In this document: piece by piece, positions 44,564-53,558 of the stretch
How the letters are laid out: each line of letters opens with the position of its first letter
Position numbering within the stretch: the first letter of the stretch is position 1
Assembly (NCBI GenBank): GCA_964420995.1
Contig: CAYQUX010000011.1
Coordinates: 1-64,000 of the forward strand
Length of the DNA stretch: 64,000 nucleotides
DNA from: Leptolinea sp964420995
GTDB taxonomy: Bacteria > Chloroflexota > Anaerolineae > Anaerolineales > Anaerolineaceae
Direction: 5' to 3'
Notes under the pieces: model-generated
Databases searched by the model: none
What the model saw: only the letters and a program-made list of their open reading frames with translations
What the model was told of the DNA's origin: nothing
Program-made: the position numbers and the translations under genes

Positions 44564-45850
44564 TTACAACCAGCCTCGCAGCTGCATGGCTTTGACCACC
44601 TTGTCGATTGCGACCATGTAGGCGGCGTCTCTCATGAAAACTTTCTCTTTAACAGCCATATCCAGCACGGCGTGGAAGGCCTGGGTCATCTTTGTGTCCA
44701 GTTTTTCCAACACTTCAGCTTTCGTCCAGTAGAAGTTCATGTCATTCTGGACGCCTTCAAAGTAGGAAACAGTCACCCCGCCGGCGTTGCACAGGAAATC
44801 GGGGATGACGAAGGTGCCGCGTTTCTTGAACTCCTCGTCAGCTTCCGGCGTGGTGGGGCCGTTGGCGCCTTCCGCGATCAATTTCACAGATGGTTTGATC
44901 TGCTTGACCGTCTCCGCGTTGATCTGCCCTTCGAGCGCGGCCGGGATGAGGATATCCACGTCCTTGGTGAGCCAGGCATCGGCCTCTTCGATAATATATC
45001 CGGCCGCTTTGGCTTTTGCCTTATCGATGGAGCCGTACTGGTCGGTGATGGTCATAAGGAAGCGCGGATCGATACCATCTGCCTTGCTGACGGTGTAGCC
45101 AATGCGGTCATCGCGGTCCCAGTAACTGACGCAGATCACTTTGCCTTTCAGCAATTCGGTGAATCCGATGGCGGCGTATTGCGACACGTTACCAAAACCC
45201 TGAATGGCGGCCGTGCATTTGCCCGGGTCAAGCTGCATATGTTTCAGGGCTTCCCGGATGGTGTACACCACGCCAAAACCGGTCGCCTCAGTGCGGCCTA
45301 ACGAGCCACCGCCGCCCAGCGGTTTGCCGGTGATCACACCCGGGGTGAACTGGCCGGACAGTTTGGAATACTCGTCCATCATCCAGCCCATCATTTGCGG
45401 GTTGGTGCCCACATCCGGCGCCGGAACGTCATTGCGCGGGCCGATATCCTTCCAGATGCGCTGGATGAATCCACGGCAGAGTTTCTCCTTCTCGGTGACC
45501 GAGAGTGTGGCAGGGTCAATCACCACACCACCCTTACCGCCGCCCAGGGGGATATCCGCCACGGCGCATTTCCAGGTCATCCACATGGCCAACGCACGTA
45601 CGGTATCAACCGTCTCAGCCGGATGGAAACGGATGCCGCCCTTGTTGGGACCTCGGGCGTCATTATGTTGAACACGGAAGCCTTCGAAAACACGGATAGT
45701 GCCGTCGTCCATGTGTACCGGTATGCGAAAGTGGTATTCCCGCATGGGCCAGCGCAGCATCTCGCGCACCTGCGGGTCAAGGTTTAACATCTCAGCCACA
45801 TGGTCAAACTGCTGCTGCGCCATTTCAAAAGCATTCGGGTTCACGGTCAT
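44564..45850 (-). CDS. gdhA: Glutamate dehydrogenase
   Basis: 428 residues. Interconverts glutamate and 2-oxoglutarate with ammonia. ELFV N domain with KGGIRFHP, K94 (TWKCAVADIP) and catalytic K106 (GGGKGG), then the Rossmann domain with GFGNVSQYAA. GFGNV without a clear NADP-selective basic residue suggests NAD+ or dual use. AAGGAG precedes the ATG at 45850. A terminator follows the stop, and a leader with an attenuator-like hairpin precedes the gene. Confidence 0.96.
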   Translation of the reverse strand: MTVNPNAFEMAQQQFDHVAEMLNLDPQVREMLRWPMREYHFRIPVHMDDGTIRVFEGFRVQHNDARGPNKGGIRFHPAETVDTVRALAMWMTWKCAVADIPLGGGKGGVVIDPATLSVTEKEKLCRGFIQRIWKDIGPRNDVPAPDVGTNPQMMGWMMDEYSKLSGQFTPGVITGKPLGGGGSLGRTEATGFGVVYTIREALKHMQLDPGKCTAAIQGFGNVSQYAAIGFTELLKGKVICVSYWDRDDRIGYTVSKADGIDPRFLMTITDQYGSIDKAKAKAAGYIIEEADAWLTKDVDILIPAALEGQINAETVKQIKPSVKLIAEGANGPTTPEADEEFKKRGTFVIPDFLCNAGGVTVSYFEGVQNDMNFYWTKAEVLEKLDTKMTQAFHAVLDMAVKEKVFMRDAAYMVAIDKVVKAMQLRGWL

Positions 45851-45880
45851 AAGCAAGCTCCTTGATTCTAAGGGTTAAAA

Positions 45881-45911
45881 AATTATGCGGGTTCCTCGGC
45901 AAGGAACCCGC
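45881..45911 (-). terminator. Attenuator-like hairpin in the gdhA leader
   Basis: GCGGGTTCC and GGAACCCGC (45887-45895/45903-45911) form a perfect 9-bp stem. On the minus strand it is followed by ATAATTTTTT and then the gdhA ribosome binding site, so transcripts can end before gdhA. On the plus strand it is followed by AATTTTTT but no plus gene ends here. Confidence 0.65.
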
Positions 45912-45978
45912 AATTTTTTCGTGAATATGGAGAAGCCGATCTTCAATCGTCACTCCTGCCATGATTTACTCTGAAATT

Positions 45979-46007
45979 AGAATAACAAAAGCCCATTTGA
46001 TTTTCAA
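45979..46007 (-). promoter_or_regulatory. gdhA promoter
   Basis: On the minus strand TTGAAA (46002-46007), a 17-base spacer and TATTCT (45979-45984). The leader is about 120 bases. Confidence 0.65.
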
Positions 46008-46196
46008 GGTGAAATTAATCACCCTTTTTCACGGAAGAAAACCCGAAAAGTATGAGATTTGAATTTCACCCGTATTTACAGGACAAAAAGCCTTTACAAC
46101 GGGTGGATTTTATCATGGAGGTATTTCATAATGAAATTGATAAAAACCTGAGAGAGATAACCAGTTGTTTATGTCTTAATATGTAGAAGAGGTAAA

Positions 46197-47147
46197 ATGA
46201 AAAAAATCTGGCGAGACGCATCCATCCCTTCCTCAGAAATCACCCCCGAAGGGGTTTACCGCAACCGACGCGAATTTCTTAAATGGGGCGCGGCCGCCCT
46301 GGGCAGCCTGACTCTGACGGCCTGTGGGGTTAACCTGCCTGCAGGCGACTCAACGTCCATGTCAGTCCCCAACACGTCAGTACAGGATACAGACGACAAC
46401 CCCACATCCTTCGAAGACATTACTAACTACAACAATTTCTATGAATTTTCGCTGGGAAAAGAACAGGTAGCCAGGCTGGCAGAAGGGTTTCGCACCAAAC
46501 CATGGCAGATTCAGGTAAGCGGACTTGTCAAGAATCCAAAGACATACCCTTTGGAGGACATCCTTGCCCGCTTCCCCCGTGAAGAACGTGTATATCGCAT
46601 GCGCTGCGTGGAGGGATGGTCCATGGTGATCCCCTGGCTTGGCTTTCCTCTCGCCCGGTTGTTGGAAGAAGTTGAACCGACCAGCGACGCGAAATTCGTA
46701 CGTTTCGTCACTGTCATGCGGCCATCCGAAATGCCCGGTCAGAAGGATCCTTCCTATCCCTGGCCATACACGGAAGGTCTGCGATTGGATGAAGCCATGC
46801 ATGATTTGACCCTTATATCCACCGGATTATACGGAAAAGAACTGCCGAATCAAAACGGCGCGCCGTTGCGACTGGTAGTTCCCTGGAAATACGGGTTCAA
46901 GAGTATCAAGAGCATAGTCAGCATAGAACTGGTACGCGAGCAGCCAGACACATTATGGTCAACGGTTTCGCCGCAGGAATACGGATTTTATTCCAACGTC
47001 AACCCGGGTAAACCGCACCCGCGTTGGGATCAGAGCACCGAGCGGCGCATCGGTGAGTTTACACGCCGAAAGACGTTAATGTTCAACGGATATGAGAAAG
47101 AAGTAGCGGGATTATATAAGGGGATGGATCTTAATCAGTATTATTGA
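46197..47147 (+). CDS. msrP: Protein-methionine-sulfoxide reductase catalytic subunit MsrP
   Basis: 316 residues. Repairs oxidised methionine in exported proteins with a molybdopterin cofactor. A twin-arginine signal is present (RREFLKW at 24-30) followed by a hydrophobic stretch. The molybdenum-binding cysteine is C137 in MRCVEGWSM, and PWKYGFKS and the SPQEYGFYSNVNP end are family marks. AGAAGAGG precedes the ATG. Its membrane partner msrQ lies 1.5 kb downstream, on the far side of a sugar-binding protein gene. It would receive electrons from MsrQ. Confidence 0.94.
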   Translation: MKKIWRDASIPSSEITPEGVYRNRREFLKWGAAALGSLTLTACGVNLPAGDSTSMSVPNTSVQDTDDNPTSFEDITNYNNFYEFSLGKEQVARLAEGFRTKPWQIQVSGLVKNPKTYPLEDILARFPREERVYRMRCVEGWSMVIPWLGFPLARLLEEVEPTSDAKFVRFVTVMRPSEMPGQKDPSYPWPYTEGLRLDEAMHDLTLISTGLYGKELPNQNGAPLRLVVPWKYGFKSIKSIVSIELVREQPDTLWSTVSPQEYGFYSNVNPGKPHPRWDQSTERRIGEFTRRKTLMFNGYEKEVAGLYKGMDLNQYY

Positions 47148-47342
47148 TATAGATCGGTACTTCTTCTATTTCATATCCCAGGATTGGGATTATGATTGTC
47201 ACATCCGGTAATTTCCCGGAAATCCTCTGATTTACTGAACCATCTTTTTTTTGGAAGGGGGTATTCCTACACACGCCATCATACTGAATCAACAACGATG
47301 CTCAATGACAGGCACCAACCACTCTCACAGGGAAGGATCAAT

Positions 47343-48479
47343 ATGATTAAGAAAAGCAGTGTTTTTGTTGTATTAAGCCTCATCTCATCACTTTTTTTGG
47401 CGGCTTTTGTGCCAGCGGTCATCACGGCGCCAACCACAGTGATCGCCGCCGACGCAACAGCCACTCCACCGGCCCCCAAGCTGGAAACCGGCCCGGGCGG
47501 GAAAATCCCGCTGGGGATCGTTCTGCCAGACGCGGCTTCACCTATTATTGCCGTCAGTGTGAACAGCTTCCGTTCTTACCTGCAAAAACTGGGATACTCC
47601 GCGACGATCCTGTATAGCAACGGAAAAACAGATACTGAGAAGACCAACGTGCAAAAACTGATTGACCAGGGGATCAAAGTATTGATCATCTGCCCGGTTG
47701 ACTCCGATAATGCTGCCAATGTGGCCAATCTGGCAAAAATGAAGGGTATTAAAGTCATTTCATATGAACGCCTGATCACGAAATCCACCGGCGTAAATTA
47801 TTATGTATCCTTTAGCAACACCGCTGTGGGGGAATCGCAGGCACAGTACCTGGTTGACCACACCGAAGGCAGCGGAGTGCCGCTTTTCCTGTTCGCGGGC
47901 TCATCCAACGATAATAATGCCTACATGTTCTTTGAGGGCGCCTGGAAAGTCCTGCAGCCAAAGATCGCCGATGGCACATTTGTGATCTACAATTCATCCC
48001 GCGCTTTAAGCAAAAAGGCTAATCTGGAACTTTCCCGGTCTGATATGGAAACCATCTTCGACCAGATATCTGTTCCCGGCTGGAATCCTGACGAAGCCAG
48101 GAAAATGGCAAAAGAACAATTGAAAAACATCCCGGATGACCAGAAAGCGAACATTGCCATTCTGGCTCCCAATGACGGTACCGCCCGCGCCATTTCAGAC
48201 GCGGTCAAGGCAGATAAAGCCGTGAAGAGCTTTCTGATCACCGGGCAGGATGCCGACAGTGCCTCATTGTCGTACATCCGCAGCGGACGCCAGTCAATGA
48301 CGATTTACAAAGATACCCGCGTTTTGGCAAAAATGGCCATAGATGTGGCCATTTCCATTCTTGCCGGCGAACCACTTAGAAGTTCAGAAATCATCAACAA
48401 CGGAGTATTGGATATCCCATACTTCCGATCCGATATTACGGTGGTGGACAAGTCCAACGTGGATACCTTCAAGAAATAG
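47343..48479 (+). CDS. ABC-type sugar-binding protein, XylF/RbsB-like, orphan
   Basis: 378 residues. Sec signal peptide (VIAADA cleavage region, near residue 38), then a type I periplasmic binding fold: PLGIVLPDAASPI, QKLIDQGIKVLIICPVDSD, and GTARAISDAV, with the DADS ligand loop near 290. This matches the CUT2 (xylose, ribose) class. No permease or ATPase gene is near, and it lies between msrP and msrQ. AGGGAAGGA precedes the ATG at 47343. It is followed by a terminator. Confidence 0.9.
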   Translation: MIKKSSVFVVLSLISSLFLAAFVPAVITAPTTVIAADATATPPAPKLETGPGGKIPLGIVLPDAASPIIAVSVNSFRSYLQKLGYSATILYSNGKTDTEKTNVQKLIDQGIKVLIICPVDSDNAANVANLAKMKGIKVISYERLITKSTGVNYYVSFSNTAVGESQAQYLVDHTEGSGVPLFLFAGSSNDNNAYMFFEGAWKVLQPKIADGTFVIYNSSRALSKKANLELSRSDMETIFDQISVPGWNPDEARKMAKEQLKNIPDDQKANIAILAPNDGTARAISDAVKADKAVKSFLITGQDADSASLSYIRSGRQSMTIYKDTRVLAKMAIDVAISILAGEPLRSSEIINNGVLDIPYFRSDITVVDKSNVDTFKK

Positions 48480-48499
48480 CAACCCTCCAACCAACAAAA

Positions 48500-48535
48500 A
48501 ACGGAGCGAAAAGTGATTATCCGCTCCGTTTTTTG
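48500..48535 (+). terminator. Rho-independent terminator after the sugar-binding protein gene
   Basis: ACGGAGCG and CGCTCCGT form an 8-bp stem, followed by TTTTTT. Confidence 0.88.
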
Positions 48536-48620
48536 TTTTCCATAAGGCAAACTCTATACAAAACAACATCAAAAGGGTAAGGGATCAATTCGCTATGCCA
48601 TAATAAAGGTGAGGTGATGA

Positions 48621-49286
48621 ATGGAAACCAGTAACCCCTCCCGAAAACCTGAACAACGGCTGACAGGTATACTCAAAATTATCCTGTGCATCCCCGCTGT
48701 GATCACCGCGATCCAGGCACTGACGGGCAACCTGACCGTTAATCCCATCCAGGCGGCCATTCAACGCAGCGGGCAGATGGCTGTGATTCTCCTCGCGCTC
48801 ACCTTATCAATTACCCCGCTGAGAACATATTTCGGCTGGCGCTTCCTCGCGGGGTGGAAGAAAATCCTCGGGCTATCCTCCTTCTTCTATGCCGCTAGTC
48901 ATTTCCTTCTTTTTCTGGTGTTGGATTACGGGTTTGACCTGCAGTTGATCCTGAATGCTGTGCTGCAAAAACCTTACATTCTGGTAGGTTTATTGACACT
49001 TTTAATGCTTACCGCGCTGGCTGTCACTTCAAACCAGTGGAGCAAACGGCGCCTGGGGCTCAATTGGAAAAAACTGCACCGCCTGGTCTATTTGGCTGGT
49101 CCGCTGGCCGGGCTGCATTTTGCCTGGGCGCTGAAAGGGAACCTCTTCCAGTTATCCGGCAATATTTTTTGGCCGGTCATCTACCTGGTCATCGTTTGTA
49201 CATTGCTGGTTCTCAGAATCCCATGGGTCAGGCACACGCTGGCTGGATTTTTCACAGTCAGATCAGATAAGCCGCCTGCCGGGTAA
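48621..49286 (+). CDS. msrQ: Heme-binding membrane subunit MsrQ
   Basis: 221 residues, six predicted transmembrane helices of the ferric-reductase-like domain. It passes electrons from quinone or flavin to MsrP. Histidines in ASHFLLF, LHRLVYL and AGLHFAWA are likely heme ligands. GGTGAGG precedes the ATG at 48621. It stands 141 bases after the sugar-binding protein gene and beyond that gene's terminator, so it needs its own promoter. Confidence 0.9.
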   Translation: METSNPSRKPEQRLTGILKIILCIPAVITAIQALTGNLTVNPIQAAIQRSGQMAVILLALTLSITPLRTYFGWRFLAGWKKILGLSSFFYAASHFLLFLVLDYGFDLQLILNAVLQKPYILVGLLTLLMLTALAVTSNQWSKRRLGLNWKKLHRLVYLAGPLAGLHFAWALKGNLFQLSGNIFWPVIYLVIVCTLLVLRIPWVRHTLAGFFTVRSDKPPAG

Positions 49287-49299
49287 CCTGGAAATAAAA

Positions 49300-49335
49300 A
49301 GGAGCGCTGTGGATTTTCACAGGCGCCCCTTTATT
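49300..49335. terminator. Imperfect hairpin terminator between msrQ and the convergent gene
   Basis: AAAGGAGCGCTGTG pairs with CACAGGCGCCCCTTT with small mismatches. A and T tracts on both sides suit either strand. Confidence 0.65.
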
Positions 49336-49356
49336 TCTTGTAGGAATCAGATTGAT

Positions 49357-50166
49357 TTAATCAATCGGATTTTCGTCATCATTCGGAACAGGCGTTTTCT
49401 TGTACCATGGATCCCAGGGATGCGCGTCTTGCCTCAACGGGCAGCGCAGGGTGGTCGCCTTGGGCAGCACACCTGCCAGGCAGATAGCCGGCCGCCAGGT
49501 GACATTCAATTTGACCGGGTTGTTCCAGAGTTCTTTGCCATCTTTGTCTTTGACAATGAATTTATAGGTGTATTCCCAGAAAACCCGCTTGCTCAAATAG
49601 GCATTGGTTGTGGAGAGCACCGCGGAGGAGGGTTTGTCTGTGGCTGGAACAAGCGGCAGGGTGAAAACCGGTTTCTTCTGCAGCCAGTCATAGATCTCAA
49701 CCGTCAATCCTTCAGGAGCGGGCTGATTGAAATCGAACACATAATTGCAGGAATACCCGGGGATGGGAACTTCAGGAACGCCATCCACCACGGTGGAGAC
49801 ATTTGTGTTTTCAGGCGGATTGGCGATGCCTTCCGCTGAGGGCGGTTTACTAACCTGCTCCTCAGGGTAACACCAGGCAGAAAAGCCATTATCCAGCACG
49901 GCAAGCGGCGGGATGGGCGTAGCGCTGGGTACCAGTGTGGCTGTCGCGGTGGGGATGGCTGTTTCCGTCGCGGTGGGAGGCACTTCAGTGGGGGACGGCA
50001 ATGCCGTATTGGTGGCTGCGATGGTCACTTCAACGGCAGTCGGGGTGGGCGCCGGGGTATTCCTGGCGGAAAAGACAATAGCCAGGACAACACCGATCAG
50101 CGCAACTGCGCCGGCTATGGCCAGGGAAATGGTCAAAGTTTTATTGCCGGAGGATTTCTCTTCCAT
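49357..50166 (-). CDS. Membrane-anchored exported protein with Thr/Pro linker
   Basis: 269 residues: a short cytoplasmic head, one transmembrane helix (about 11-32), a Pro/Thr/Ala linker (about 37-90) and an external domain of about 180 residues. The domain has four cysteines (AWC, YSC, AIC and RCP) that could pair, and Trp-rich strands (FWEYTYKF, TWRP), suggesting a beta-rich fold. No family is recognised. A further inverted repeat (50244-50265, CTCTGGTC / GACCAGAG) lies in the gap before the next gene. Confidence 0.72.
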   Translation of the reverse strand: MEEKSSGNKTLTISLAIAGAVALIGVVLAIVFSARNTPAPTPTAVEVTIAATNTALPSPTEVPPTATETAIPTATATLVPSATPIPPLAVLDNGFSAWCYPEEQVSKPPSAEGIANPPENTNVSTVVDGVPEVPIPGYSCNYVFDFNQPAPEGLTVEIYDWLQKKPVFTLPLVPATDKPSSAVLSTTNAYLSKRVFWEYTYKFIVKDKDGKELWNNPVKLNVTWRPAICLAGVLPKATTLRCPLRQDAHPWDPWYKKTPVPNDDENPID

Positions 50167-50319
50167 ATTTCTCTCCGAAAAAAAGGAATTCTGCCAACAG
50201 GCTCATGCGATTATACACCCCTGTTGTGTTAAACAGGGTTCCGCTCTGGTCGGTTCAGACCAGAGTACGCCCCCTGTCAAATTTTTCAGGGACACACCTT
50301 TCGGGTTTTTCCTGACAGA

Positions 50320-51408
50320 TTACGCGGACGGTTTGCCGCCTCCCTGCGCCTTGACCAGTTCGACACCCAGCGCGATCAGATCATCCGTTCCGGTAGCCGG
50401 CTGCATACCCAGCAAGGCCACCTGCACGCCGCGCGGAGAGTACAACACGGCCAGTTGACCTACCTGGTTGGAGGAGGATACTGTTTTCATGGGGTATTTA
50501 TCTGACCAATTCACAAATGGGATGATCGTCCACGGGTTGAGCAGACTGACCGCAAAACTCTGTTGATTGGACAGAGCGCCAAAATTCTGGTTGAAATGGG
50601 CATTCTGCGTGGTGATGGCCGCCGCGGTCGAGATGCCGGGTGTGTCACTGGGCTGGAATCCGTACATGCTAATAACCTGCTGAACGAGCATGGTCATCAA
50701 GTTACCCAACAGCCCTCCACCGCCAAACGAGGGGGCGTTGGCTGGTTTCTGGGAGACCAGCAGGAAATTTCCGGGGCAGACAAAATCAGGAGAAATCCAG
50801 CGGGTGACCGGTTTGCCGCCCACGGAGTGGACTTCAATTTTCCATGAGACACCGGCTGTGGTTCCTTTCTGCGCCTGTGACGGATTGGTTGTCATCTGTA
50901 TCTGGTTCTGCATACCCGTCTGGAAAAGGTTGGTGGGCTTGTCTTCGGCGCCCGGCAGGTTTAAAAACTCTGACAGGGCTTTGGCGTGGCGGGCTTTGTC
51001 ATCATAAAAACTGGTGTATATGGATTGGATGGGGACAATCTCGCCATTGGTTTTTTCGAGCACCAGCCGGTAATTCGTGGAGCGGTGATGGCGTGACGAA
51101 CGCGTGCGGGTAACCTGCACATCAAACTTCGCCACCTCGTTGAACGGTACCACCGTCTCTTTATGGCTGAACAGATTTCTTGATGTGATGGTTATGGTGC
51201 GCGCCATGCGGTCAGCCACCGCGGTGGATACTGGCGTAAGCGCCAGCACCAGCAAAGCCGCGCCCAGAAGAATGGCTGTTCCCAGGAACATGCTGGAACT
51301 GACGGTTATAAAGAATATTGATGAGGCAATCAACAGGGCGGCGGCTACCCAGGCGCCAATGGGCCGGTTTTTGATCACATATTGATTGACAGAGTTAAGG
51401 TCATCCAT
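50320..51408 (-). CDS. Membrane protein with two N-terminal helices, unknown function
   Basis: 362 residues. Two transmembrane helices near residues 17-40 and 43-62 are followed by a basic, beta-rich stretch (TITITSRNLFSHKETVVPFNEV) like the PH-type domain of small membrane proteins. The C-terminal 200 residues are polar and Gln/Asn rich, with no family I recognise. It is single on the minus strand. ATG 51408 follows GGAGGAAACCC-like AGGAAACCC (key: GGAGGAA). Confidence 0.7.
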   Translation of the reverse strand: MDDLNSVNQYVIKNRPIGAWVAAALLIASSIFFITVSSSMFLGTAILLGAALLVLALTPVSTAVADRMARTITITSRNLFSHKETVVPFNEVAKFDVQVTRTRSSRHHRSTNYRLVLEKTNGEIVPIQSIYTSFYDDKARHAKALSEFLNLPGAEDKPTNLFQTGMQNQIQMTTNPSQAQKGTTAGVSWKIEVHSVGGKPVTRWISPDFVCPGNFLLVSQKPANAPSFGGGGLLGNLMTMLVQQVISMYGFQPSDTPGISTAAAITTQNAHFNQNFGALSNQQSFAVSLLNPWTIIPFVNWSDKYPMKTVSSSNQVGQLAVLYSPRGVQVALLGMQPATGTDDLIALGVELVKAQGGGKPSA

Positions 51409-51616
51409 GGGTTTCCTCCATCTTATCTACAAACATGGGTTAAATGATACAGAAAAGGGCATATGAATCCATGTGTGGTGCCATTCATTGATCCCCGATC
51501 ACACTGCATCATCATTCTACAGGAATCATCGCCGTCCGTAAAATGGGAATTTCATAGATATCACGGTGGAGACAGGTAAACTTTTAAATACGGGTGACTT
51601 TAACTTCAATATCTTC

Positions 51617-51645
51617 TTGACAGGCTGTAAAAAATGCTCTATTAT
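51617..51645 (+). promoter_or_regulatory. tetR-type gene promoter
   Basis: Consensus-like TTGACA (51617-51622), 17-base spacer and TATTAT (51640-51645). Confidence 0.85.
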
Positions 51646-51678
51646 TCTCTTTAGACCGACCGGTCGGTCTAAAGAGAA
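51645..51678. promoter_or_regulatory. 34-bp perfect palindrome, primary TetR-family operator
   Basis: The core AGACCGACCGGTCGGTCT (51653-51670) is extended symmetrically on both sides to a perfect 34-bp palindrome (51645-51678), starting at the last base of the -10 box and covering the transcription start. A repressor bound here would block its own promoter. Confidence 0.9.
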
Positions 51679-51681
51679 CTT

Positions 51682-52263
51682 ATGACTGCACAGGAAACCT
51701 CCGAAAATATCCTCAAAATCGCCTCCCGCCTTTTTATCAAGAAGGGCTACACTGCCACTTCCATGCGTGAGATAGCCGCTGAAGCTGGTATTGGCAAGGC
51801 GACCATTTATTACCATTTTCCCGACAAAGAAGCCATCGCCACGGCGCTGATCACGCAGACGTTCACCGAGATGCGTGGAGTCCTGAAAGTTATGGAAGCG
51901 GAACCGGATCCCCGCAAGCGCATAACCAGGGCCGTGACAGAAAGCGTGGACTATTTGCTCGATTCAGCGGATTTCATTTCCATAATACGCCGCGAAATCC
52001 CTGGTTCACGCGACATGATGCAAATGGAATTCAGGAGCTTTGTAAACCAGTATCTTGATCTACTGGCCGACGCCGTCAGGCGTGGAATTGACCAGGGAAC
52101 CTTCCGGCCGGTGGATCCGGATTCAACCGCCCGTGTGGTGATGACCATGATCCAGGGAAGTTTTGCCTTCGTGTATATGAGCGGCATTCGCCATTTACCC
52201 AATCATCACACCGCGGAAAACATACTGGATGTGTTCTTTAAAGGGATCGACGCGAGTTCGTAG
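51682..52263 (+). CDS. TetR-family transcriptional repressor
   Basis: 193 residues. N-terminal helix-turn-helix (about 10-58: ILKIASRLFIKKGY, then TSMREIAAEAGIGKATIYYHFPDKEAI), and a C-terminal ligand-binding part of the TetR_C type. The ATG follows only three bases after a 34-bp palindrome, so it should repress itself, and the same site appears before the exporter gene. A small-molecule ligand, perhaps the exported drug, would release it. Confidence 0.95.
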   Translation: MTAQETSENILKIASRLFIKKGYTATSMREIAAEAGIGKATIYYHFPDKEAIATALITQTFTEMRGVLKVMEAEPDPRKRITRAVTESVDYLLDSADFISIIRREIPGSRDMMQMEFRSFVNQYLDLLADAVRRGIDQGTFRPVDPDSTARVVMTMIQGSFAFVYMSGIRHLPNHHTAENILDVFFKGIDASS

Positions 52264-52283
52264 GTCTCTTTTTTTCTCCTGCT

Positions 52284-52307
52284 TTTCGACCGTACGGTCG
52301 GTCTAAA
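52284..52307. promoter_or_regulatory. Second TetR-family operator, before the exporter gene
   Basis: The 24 bases 52284-52307 match 51650-51673 at 21 of 24 positions; the right half CGGTCGGTCTAAA is identical. It lies nine bases before the exporter ATG, close to the AAGGAAG ribosome binding site. Confidence 0.85.
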
Positions 52308-52316
52308 AAAGGAAGT

Positions 52317-53558
52317 ATGTCTGAAATGATCGCACACCCACACAGAAAAACCAGCACCACCACTATTTCATCGGTATGGCAATCCAGACCGTTCATTGTC
52401 CTCTGGATAAGTGAAGGTATTTCCATGGTCGGTGACCGTTTACTAATGGTGGCTTTAATCAGTCTGGTTTATGACCTCACCAATTCTGCCGGGGTGGTGG
52501 GTCTGTTGATGGTTTTTAAAGCCGTGCCCGCGCTATTACTGGGCAGCCTGGCCGGGGTGTTCGTCGACCGTTGGAATCGCAAATGGATCATGGTGGTCGC
52601 CAACCTGCTGCAGGGATTGCTGGTTTTCTGGCTGCCGGTATCACGCAACATCACGGCGATCTGTCTGATCTACCTGGCCATGTCAGCCATAAACCAGTTC
52701 TTCATACCGGCGCGGTCGGCCGTCATCCCCGACCTGGTTCCCGCCTCCGTATTATTAACGGCCAATTCATTGTTCGCGCTATCCGTCGTGTTTGCCCTGG
52801 CTATTGGCCCCGCCGCCGGTACGTGGATCACCGATATACTCGGTTTGAACGCGGCATTCTACCTGGATTCAGCCACATTTCTCATTCCGGCGTTCGCTGT
52901 GGCAGTTCTCGTCATCCCGTACAAACCAAATGCTCGTTCCGAGCGAAATCTGGGAGCTGACCTGAAAGCCGGTTTTTCTTTCGCGCTTTCGCAGCCGGTC
53001 GTGATCGTGGCACTGACTACCATTACAGCCGCATTCTTTATCATCGGCACAATCTCGGTTTCCGGTGTGGTGATCACCCGGCAGTTGCTGCATGCCGAAT
53101 CAAGCAAGTTTGGATACATCATGTCAGGTCTGGGTGGCGGCATGATGGTGGGCGCGTTGCTTTCCGGCCTGTTGAAGCGAAGGCTGACCGGTGTACAAAC
53201 CGGCCTTGGTGGAACATTACTGATGGCTGGAGCGTTGGCGCTGCTGCCGGATTCCACCAGCCTGATGATGGCCTGTGTGATCGCGTCATTCATCGGTGTT
53301 GGGATGATCCTGGTGCAGATCAATGGACAGTTCCTTCTTCAAACCATCGCCCCCGATATGCGCGGCCGGCTGATGGGTATTTCTCAAACCCTGACCGGTA
53401 CCGCTACGTTTACGGCTTCCGCCATGGTGGGCCTGTTGTTGGAAAATCTTCCGGCGATCACTGTCCTTCAGACGATTGGGTTTGTGAGTATTGTGGTAAT
53501 TGCCCTTGTGGCTGTGTATTATCAAAACACATCTAAGAAAGTGGAGCAAGCTGGATGA
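52317..53558 (+). CDS. MFS multidrug-type exporter, MFS_3 (EntS-like)
   Basis: 413 residues, 12 predicted transmembrane helices. The signature loop after helix 2 reads GVFVDRWNRKWIM, and FIPARSAVIPDLV follows, typical of the EntS/MFS_3 group that exports hydrophobic compounds. The gene is controlled by a TetR operator just upstream and its stop overlaps the next start (ATGA), linking it with the phosphotransferase-type enzyme. It is related to, but distinct from, the MFS gene at 40.4 kb. Confidence 0.92.
   Translation: MSEMIAHPHRKTSTTTISSVWQSRPFIVLWISEGISMVGDRLLMVALISLVYDLTNSAGVVGLLMVFKAVPALLLGSLAGVFVDRWNRKWIMVVANLLQGLLVFWLPVSRNITAICLIYLAMSAINQFFIPARSAVIPDLVPASVLLTANSLFALSVVFALAIGPAAGTWITDILGLNAAFYLDSATFLIPAFAVAVLVIPYKPNARSERNLGADLKAGFSFALSQPVVIVALTTITAAFFIIGTISVSGVVITRQLLHAESSKFGYIMSGLGGGMMVGALLSGLLKRRLTGVQTGLGGTLLMAGALALLPDSTSLMMACVIASFIGVGMILVQINGQFLLQTIAPDMRGRLMGISQTLTGTATFTASAMVGLLLENLPAITVLQTIGFVSIVVIALVAVYYQNTSKKVEQAG

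Noticed and set aside
50244..50265. Terminator or operator at CTCTGGTC / GACCAGAG
   Set aside because: The 8-bp stem has no T-run and no related copy nearby, so neither role can be supported.
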